From the NCBI GenBank assembly GCA_036374175.1, contig DASUUH010000100.1, forward strand, positions 27,117 to 91,116: a DNA stretch of 64,000 nucleotides, in the 5' to 3' direction. The DNA is from JASLBX01 sp036374175 (GTDB taxonomy: Bacteria > Actinomycetota > Actinomycetes > Jiangellales > Jiangellaceae). This document shows positions 58,966 through 64,000 of the stretch, one piece after another; position 1 is the stretch's first letter; each line of letters opens with the position of its first letter. The position numbers and the translations under genes were made by a program. A model generated the notes under the pieces. That model saw nothing but the letters and a program-made list of their open reading frames with translations. It had not been told where the DNA came from and made no database searches.

Positions 58966-60645
58966 GTGAACCCTTCGACGGCACTGGCCCGCGTGCTGGT
59001 CGACGAACTCGTGCGCTGTGCGGTGTCGGACGTTGTGTTGGCGCCCGGCTCGCGTTCTGGTCCGCTCGCTTTCGCCCTGCATGCGGCGGACGCGAAGGGC
59101 GGGCTGAGGCTGCATGTCCGGATCGACGAGCGGTCGGCAGGGTTTCTAGCTGTGGGACTGGCCCGTACCGCAGGAATTGCGGCGGTCGTCACTACGTCCG
59201 GTACTGCGGTGGCCAACCTCCATCCGGCTGTTCTCGAGGCGCACCACGCCGGTGTCCCGCTCCTGGTGATCTCGGCGGACCGGCCGGCTGAGCTGCGTGG
59301 CGTTGGCGCCAATCAGACGATTGACCAGACCAGGATCTTCGGGACCTCAATCCGCTACGATCACGAAATTGCCGCTCCTGATTCCCGTCCCGGGCAGGTG
59401 GCCTACTGGCGGTCGACCGTCAGTCGCGCTGTTCTCGCTGCCCAGGGCCGGCCCTCCGGCGATCCCGGCCCGGCTCACCTCAACGTGGCGCTTCGCGAGC
59501 CGCTCACACCTGACGGTGACGACACGTGGGCCGAGCCGCTGGACGGGCGCACTGACGGGCAGCCGTGGACCGCGGCACCTCAGCAAACCCGGAGTGTGCC
59601 GCGCCCCGATCTTCCCCCGCGCACCCTCGTCATCGTGGGAGACGCCCCGGCGGACGTTCAGCAATCGGCCCTCCGGTCCGGGGTCAGCCGTGGCTGGCCG
59701 GTACTGGCCGAACCGGCTGCCCGCGGCGGCTCAGTGGAGGCGATCGAGTGTGCACCGCTGATTGCTGCCGCTGACCGGTGGGTAGAGCGGCACCGGCCCG
59801 ATCGAATTCTCGTGGTCGGCCGACCCACCCTTTCGCGCTCGATCATGCGGTTGTTGCGCGGCGAGGTCGCCCCGGTCGATGTCGTGGCACCAGGTTCGGC
59901 CTGGGCCGACGCTGGGCACGCCGCGCGCCGTGTCTACCCGGCCGAAGTGCTACTCGATCCGAGCGGCGAGCCGGGAGACCCCGCTTTGCTGGCTACCTGG
60001 CGCAAGGCCGGCGAACTGGCCCGGGCGGCGGTCGACTCGGTACTGGACGCGGCCAGCCCGGTCACGGGGCTTGGCGCGGCCCGCGCCGCCGTGCGAGCAC
60101 TGCCGGCCGAAGCGCTGCTGTTCCTAGGCTCGTCGTCGGTCGTTCGGGACGTCGATCTGGTCGGCGGCTCGCTGCCGCGGTACGTCTACGCCAACCGCGG
60201 CGTAGCCGGGATCGACGGCACGGTCTCGGCTGCCATCGGCACCGCGCTCGGCCGCCCGGACGTACCGGCGTACGCCTTGATGGGTGACCTGACCTTCGTG
60301 CATGACTCGAACGGCCTCGTCATCGGGCCTGATGAGCCGCGACCAGACCTGTGCATCGTAGTGATCAACGACGATGGAGGCGGCATCTTCGGGTTGCTGG
60401 AGCAGGGTGCGCCCGAGTTCACGGCGACGTTCGACCGTGTCTTCGGCACACCGCACGGCGTGGACCTGGCCGCCCTGTGTGCCGCCACGCGAACACCGTA
60501 CGAGCGGGCAGATCTGGAATCGCTACCCGCCGTGCTCAAGCCCCGGCCCGGGCTGCGAGTGGTGGAGATCACGGTCAGCCGGACTGCTCACCGCGAGCTG
60601 CATGGCCGCGTGCGGGCCGCGGTCGCCGACGCGCTCAGCCGTTGA
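58966..60645 (+). CDS. menD: 2-succinyl-5-enolpyruvyl-6-hydroxy-3-cyclohexene-1-carboxylate synthase
   Basis: ThDP-dependent addition of 2-oxoglutarate to isochorismate. 559 residues: VLAPGSRSGPLAFAL and IDERSAGF with the ThDP Glu (~54), TTSGTAVANLHPAVLEA, and the C-terminal ThDP-binding GDLTFVHDSNGL (~438) and NDDGGGIFGLL (~467). GTG 58966 was chosen from the family N-terminus; the longer frame is a shadow of menC. The last 11 bases overlap the convergent isochorismate synthase gene. Confidence 0.95.
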   Translation: MNPSTALARVLVDELVRCAVSDVVLAPGSRSGPLAFALHAADAKGGLRLHVRIDERSAGFLAVGLARTAGIAAVVTTSGTAVANLHPAVLEAHHAGVPLLVISADRPAELRGVGANQTIDQTRIFGTSIRYDHEIAAPDSRPGQVAYWRSTVSRAVLAAQGRPSGDPGPAHLNVALREPLTPDGDDTWAEPLDGRTDGQPWTAAPQQTRSVPRPDLPPRTLVIVGDAPADVQQSALRSGVSRGWPVLAEPAARGGSVEAIECAPLIAAADRWVERHRPDRILVVGRPTLSRSIMRLLRGEVAPVDVVAPGSAWADAGHAARRVYPAEVLLDPSGEPGDPALLATWRKAGELARAAVDSVLDAASPVTGLGAARAAVRALPAEALLFLGSSSVVRDVDLVGGSLPRYVYANRGVAGIDGTVSAAIGTALGRPDVPAYALMGDLTFVHDSNGLVIGPDEPRPDLCIVVINDDGGGIFGLLEQGAPEFTATFDRVFGTPHGVDLAALCAATRTPYERADLESLPAVLKPRPGLRVVEITVSRTAHRELHGRVRAAVADALSR

Positions 60646-61921
60646 GGGCATCGCGCATCGGCACCAGCTTGGCAGCGCTTTCGGCAAGCTCAGCCTCCGG
60701 GTCCGACCCCGCGACGACTCCGCAGCCGGCGAATAACCGGAGCCGCTCCGGTCGGTCGATCCGCGCGCAACGCAACGCGATACCCCACTCGCCGTCGCCA
60801 TACCTGTCGATCCAGCCGACCGGTCCGGCGTACCGGCCCCGGTCCATGCCTTCGAGCTCGCGGATGAGTTCGCGAGCCTGGTCAGTCGGCGTTCCGCAGA
60901 CCGCTGCTGTCGGATGCAGCGCGGCCGCCAAGCCCAGGGAACTCACCCCGTCGGCGGCGACGCCGGCGACGTCGGTCGCCAGATGCATGACGTTCGGCAG
61001 GTGGAGGACGAATGGCGTCTCGGGAACGTTCATGCTGGAGCAGTACGGTTGCAGCGCCTGCGCGACCGAACGAACCGCGTACTCGTGCTCCTCGAGATCC
61101 TTGCTGGACCGGGCCAGCGACGCGGCGAGGGCCAGGTCGTGCGCGTCGTTTCCGGTGCGCCGGATGGTGCCGGCCAGAACCCGTGAGGTGATCAGCCCGC
61201 GCTCCAAGCGGACGAGCATCTCCGGCGTCGCGCCGATGAGTCCGTCGACGCTGAACGTCCAGCAGCGCGGGTAGCGCTCCGCGAGCCGGGCGAGCGGCCA
61301 TCGTGGATCAACCGGGCTGTCCGATTCGGCAACTAGATCACGCGCGAGCACGACCTTTTCGAGCTCGCCCGCGGTGATGCGGCGGACGGCTTCGGCCACT
61401 GCGAGCTCCCAGTCCGCACCACTGCGTGCGCCGTCGGCAAAAGTGACCATGCCGGGATTGCGCGGCCGACTCGTCGTGGAAAGTGAGGGGACCGGCGGCA
61501 GCCCACCGTGCGTGCCGACGGTCGTGACCCACCAACGGCCGCCGCGGTGCCCCACGATCACCTCGGGAAGGATCAGTGATGACGTGGCGCGCGCGTCGTC
61601 GAAGGCGAACGAGCCGAACGCCACCGGGCCACACCCCGGAAGGCCGACCTCGTCGCGTACAACGCTTTGCCCCACCAGTGCTCGCCACCAGCGATCGGCG
61701 GCCGAGATCTGCCCCGGGCCGGTGGCTTCGAAGCGCGCTGCGGTGCCCCAGCCGACGAGTCCTTCGCCGCTGCGAACCCACGCGAACGGCGAGCGCTCCG
61801 GCAGGAGGTCAAGCAGTGGCCCGGGTGCATCGACCGCGCTCGTACGGACGACCAGCGGCGCGGCCGCGGGCAATGTCGTCACGTCAAGAAGAGTACGTGG
61901 GCCCGGTTTGTCCTCCTTCAC
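60635..61921 (-). CDS. menF: Isochorismate synthase
   Basis: Converts chorismate to isochorismate, the branch to menaquinone. About 428 residues of the chorismate-binding family: VTFADGARSGADWELAVAEA, RRITAGELEKVVLARDL, IGATPEMLVRLERGLITSRVLAGT and the Mg/chorismate motif LHPTAAVCGTPTDQA. GTG 61921 follows AGGCGGA, and its codon overlaps a TGA in the other frame (GTGA). The frame stays open upstream through an HTH region, so a 595-residue fusion is formally possible but unlikely. An anthranilate or salicylate synthase is less probable given the men context. Confidence 0.85.
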   Translation of the reverse strand: MKEDKPGPRTLLDVTTLPAAAPLVVRTSAVDAPGPLLDLLPERSPFAWVRSGEGLVGWGTAARFEATGPGQISAADRWWRALVGQSVVRDEVGLPGCGPVAFGSFAFDDARATSSLILPEVIVGHRGGRWWVTTVGTHGGLPPVPSLSTTSRPRNPGMVTFADGARSGADWELAVAEAVRRITAGELEKVVLARDLVAESDSPVDPRWPLARLAERYPRCWTFSVDGLIGATPEMLVRLERGLITSRVLAGTIRRTGNDAHDLALAASLARSSKDLEEHEYAVRSVAQALQPYCSSMNVPETPFVLHLPNVMHLATDVAGVAADGVSSLGLAAALHPTAAVCGTPTDQARELIRELEGMDRGRYAGPVGWIDRYGDGEWGIALRCARIDRPERLRLFAGCGVVAGSDPEAELAESAAKLVPMRDALNG

Positions 61922-62422
61922 CAAGGTCCGCCTGGTGGGTGGGCTTGGTTGCGGACCGGCGCCGAGGACGCATGACGTATGAGAACTCCGGGAACGGCGG
62001 GTCCGCGAAACAGGTGTATTTGTTGAAACTCGACCATTCCCAGGCGTATCAAGCCGCCACGCGTCAAGATGAGCCGGGAGGTGACGATCGCCGTCATTGG
62101 TGATGTCGTCGAATGGCCACGCGGGGACCGGCGTTCGGGACATGTCGTCCGTAACGACCCACAGCACGCACTCGCAGGCGTCGGCGACGCGGACCATGGT
62201 TGTCCAATTCGGCGGGCGCCCGCGAGCGCTTTCCGCACGAGCGATGGTCGATTCGAAGACGCCGGCGCGTGCGGCCAGCTCACGCTGGCTCAGGCCGGCG
62301 CGGGCCCGAAGCGCACGCATGATTCGGCTGGCTTGGTTTGCAGGGGAGCGTTCGCGCAACAGCAGACGTCGGCGGAGCCAATCTGTGGATAACTCAAGCC
62401 GTCCAGGTCGAGGTGTGGACAA
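61918..62422 (-). pseudogene. XRE-family HTH regulator gene, apparently frameshifted
   Basis: The minus strand reads an N-terminal helix-turn-helix (MRALRARAGLSQREL, AARAGVFESTIARAESARG) from ATG 62320 or TTG 62422, then CECVLWVVTDD and a RHLPAHLDAWRL segment, all in the frame of the downstream isochorismate synthase. After about 62030 that frame turns into low-quality Ser/Thr/Arg sequence, while the neighbouring frame offers VEFQQIHLFRGPAVPGVLI and ends in TGA at 61918, in GTGA overlap with the menF start. This is best explained by one frameshift (mutation or assembly error) in an XRE gene. Confidence 0.5.
62384..62422. other. Two DnaA-box-like 9-mers
   Basis: TGTGGATAA at 62384-62392 and TGTGGACAA at 62414-62422, same orientation, 30 bp apart. 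Their complements TTATCCACA and TTGTCCACA are the E. coli and Streptomyces-type DnaA box sequences. They lie in the 5' part of the XRE gene. Confidence 0.4.
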
Positions 62423-62482
62423 CGGGAAGCGGTGCGGCAGCCGTGTAGGGATGCGATAGGGGCGTCGGGATGCACCTCCAGA

Positions 62483-62524
62483 GGCTGGGAAGCTGCTCTC
62501 ACTTATCGGGGCAGCTTCCCAGCC
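62483..62524. other. Perfect 14-bp inverted repeat before nuoC
   Basis: GGCTGGGAAGCTGC (62483-62496) and its exact complement (62511-62524) flank a 14-base loop. No gene ends here: the XRE gene runs away on the minus strand and nuoC begins at 62641 on the plus strand. It may be a leader attenuator, operator or RNA structure. Confidence 0.7.
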
Positions 62525-62640
62525 ACGGGAATCGGATTACTCCAGCAACGCCGGTTCAGAGCGACAGGCGGTCGCAGCGTGCGGCCGAATACAGGGGAGT
62601 GCGCCTAGACTCCTGAGCGAGTCGAACGAGGAGGCCGACG

Positions 62641-63348
62641 GTGACCGAACCGGCCGTGCCCGCCGGGGCGTCCCAGGAGACCGATTGGGCGGTCCGGCTC
62701 GCGGAGGCTGCGGGCGAAGGAGCGCAGGTCGGTGATGCTTTCGGGGTCCCGGTGTTCGACGTGCCGGCTGAGCGCTGGGTGGCGACTCTGCAGGCCGCCC
62801 GTGATGCCGGATTGTCGTTCTTCGACTGGTTGTCTGCAGTAGACGAGGCGGAGAACGGATTCTCCGTCGTGGCGCATGTTGCCGACGTCGGCCAGCGTCC
62901 CGTACTTCACCTTCTCGTTCGCACTCGCGTCCCTCGAGACCGCCCCCGGATCGCGTCCGTGACCGGCGTCTACCGGGGAGCGGCGTGGCATGAGCGTGAG
63001 ACCTACGAGATGTTCGGGATCGAGTTCGACGGTCATCCCAACCTCGTGCCGCTGTTATTGCCCGACGGATTCGAAGGGCACCCGCTGCGCAAGGAGTTCG
63101 TCCTTGCCGCCCGTGCCGCCAAGCCGTGGCCGGGTGCCAAGGAACCGGGCGAAGGTGGTGAGGGCCGGGCCGCACCCTCGCGCCGGCGGATGCTGCCACC
63201 AGGTGTTCCTGACCCGTCGTGGGGGCCACGCCGGCCTACGCCGCCCAGCCCACCGGAAGAGAATCCGCCGACTGAACCAGGCGGACACGCCGAACCGGAA
63301 GGCGAAGCCGATCGTGGCCCATCGGAGTCGGGGAGTGACCGGTCATGA
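62641..63348 (+). CDS. nuoC: NADH-quinone oxidoreductase subunit C-like protein
   Basis: 235 residues. The first ~150 match the 30-kDa subunit of complex I (FFDWLSAVDEAENGFSVVAHV; then the signature ERETYEMFGIEFDGHPNL and LLLPDGFEGHPLRKEF). The remaining ~80 are Pro/Gly/Glu-rich and likely disordered (PSPPEENPPTEPGG region). GTG start with AGGAGG six bases upstream; TAGACT at 62606 may be its -10. No nuoA/nuoB precede it and nuoH follows directly (ATGA overlap), so it belongs to a partial or second nuo cluster. Confidence 0.88.
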   Translation: MTEPAVPAGASQETDWAVRLAEAAGEGAQVGDAFGVPVFDVPAERWVATLQAARDAGLSFFDWLSAVDEAENGFSVVAHVADVGQRPVLHLLVRTRVPRDRPRIASVTGVYRGAAWHERETYEMFGIEFDGHPNLVPLLLPDGFEGHPLRKEFVLAARAAKPWPGAKEPGEGGEGRAAPSRRRMLPPGVPDPSWGPRRPTPPSPPEENPPTEPGGHAEPEGEADRGPSESGSDRS

Positions 63349-64000
63349 CGGACGTCCTCGAAGCCATCGTCCGCATCGTCCTCGTCGTCGTCGCCTTCCT
63401 CGTCCTGCCGTTGATCATCGGTCAAGCCGAGCACAAGGTCATGGCGCACATGCAGGGCCGGCTCGGGCCGATGTACGCCGGCGGGTTCCACGGCTGGGCG
63501 CAGCTGATCGCCGACGGCGTCAAGTTCGTCCAGAAAGAGGACGTGCTGCCGGCGCGCGCCGACCGCACCATCTACAAGCTGGCCCCCGGCGTGGCCCTCG
63601 TCCCGTACCTGGTGGCCCTTGCGTTCATTCCGGTGGCACCGGGATGGGTAGGGGCGGACGTGGACGCCGGCCTTCTTGTGGTGCTGGCTGTGATGGGGGT
63701 GGCCGTGCTCGGCGCCGTTATGGGGGGCTGGGCCGGCGCGAGTAAGTACTCCTTGATCGGTGGCCTGCGCAACGCTGCGCAGCTGCTCGCGTACGAGCTC
63801 CCGTTCGTCCTGGCGGCCGCCTCGGTGGCGATGGCGGCCGGCACGCTGTCGCTGACCGGCATCGTTGAAGAGTGGCGGCCGTGGTGGATGCTGTGGCAGG
63901 CGATCGGTGCGGTGGTGTTCTTCACCGCTGGGCTCGCAGAGCTGCACCGACCGCCGTTCGACATGCCGATCGCGGACTCCGAGATCATCCTGGGCGCCTT
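63345..64000 (+). CDS. nuoH: NADH-quinone oxidoreductase subunit H-like protein, 3' end outside window
   Basis: Membrane subunit at the quinone-binding arm of complex I; 218 residues are visible, with helices at IVRIVLVVVAFLVLPLIIG, ALVPYLVALAFIPVAP, VVLAVMGVAVLGAVMGGW and further on. The N-terminal HMQGRLGPMYAGGFHGWAQLIADGVK and the later LAYELPFVLA and AELHRPPFDMPIADSEIILG are the NuoH signatures; the last differs from the usual AExNRxPFDLxEAESEL. The ATG overlaps the nuoC stop. Confidence 0.9.
   Translation, partial: MTDVLEAIVRIVLVVVAFLVLPLIIGQAEHKVMAHMQGRLGPMYAGGFHGWAQLIADGVKFVQKEDVLPARADRTIYKLAPGVALVPYLVALAFIPVAPGWVGADVDAGLLVVLAVMGVAVLGAVMGGWAGASKYSLIGGLRNAAQLLAYELPFVLAAASVAMAAGTLSLTGIVEEWRPWWMLWQAIGAVVFFTAGLAELHRPPFDMPIADSEIILGA

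Overview
The window is one continuous stretch of a high-GC actinobacterial chromosome. The marker set is typical: Lsr2, ClpC with an actinobacterial N-domain, DisA next to RadA, a BldC-like HTH protein, bS22, a rex-hemACDB operon, system II cytochrome c maturation and F420-type (LLM) oxidoreductases. GTG starts and 4-base ATGA/GTGA gene overlaps are common. Gene order follows the core seen in Mycobacterium and Streptomyces (ppx - TIM barrel - proC - HTH - bS22 - galE-like - plsC-like - serB-like - glutaredoxin - hemA/C/D/B - hemL - ccs - men). A Jiangella-like or other non-mycobacterial actinomycete is plausible, but the genus is a guess. No rRNA, tRNA, CRISPR, prophage or transposase gene was seen. 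No gene-free stretch exceeds 300 bases; the longest, 8880-9160, is the leader region of clpC.

Layout. 1-3131: NAD/CoA block (nadB partial, nadC, coaX). 3280-5582: an ECF41-type sigma factor, its likely target epimerase with a perfect ECF41 promoter between them, and a STAS protein. 5703-11748: lysS, argA-like GNAT, lsr2, an SDR and clpC with a strong terminator. 11866-15751: ketoglutarate-semialdehyde dehydrogenase, CE7 esterase, TPR protein and HAD phosphatase. 15762-19378 (minus strand): DNA-integrity genes radA, disA, mutY. 20235-23977: Ppx/GppA, TIM-barrel protein, proline dehydrogenase, proC. 24008-30641: LLM protein, secreted protein, AcuC deacetylase, BldC-like protein, bS22, epimerase, acyltransferase, HAD-IB phosphatase, glutaredoxin-like protein. 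30747-36564: Rex operator and rex-hemA-hemC-hemD-hemB. 36711-44422: NSS transporter with its small subunit, hemL, then the cytochrome c maturation set (TlpA, CcdA, ResB, CcsB). 44419-54104: mostly accessory genes, including AraC/NmrA, a second LLM protein, glyA behind a ZTP riboswitch, a Clp-N-domain HTH regulator with twin operators, and an MBL/HxlR divergent pair. 54193-61921: menaquinone synthesis (menA, menE, menB, menC, menD, isochorismate synthase). 62641-64000: nuoC and a partial nuoH of a complex-I-like cluster.

How the parts fit: heme, cytochrome c maturation, menaquinone and complex I subunits together supply the respiratory chain, and the NADH/NAD sensor Rex sits at the head of the heme genes through a canonical operator that overlaps its own promoter.

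The most unusual content is non-coding. One repeat family has two gap-free 146-bp copies and one 84-bp half copy. Its terminal motif is an 18-bp arm that also occurs internally. A second family consists of 65-bp near-perfect palindromes. Repeat copies supply the mutY start codon and the last codons of hemA. Other strong signals are the ECF41 promoter, the ZTP riboswitch, the twin palindromes in front of the Clp-N HTH gene, a set of leaderless TANNNT promoters, and an apparently frameshifted XRE gene whose shifted frame ends in GTGA overlap with the isochorismate synthase start.
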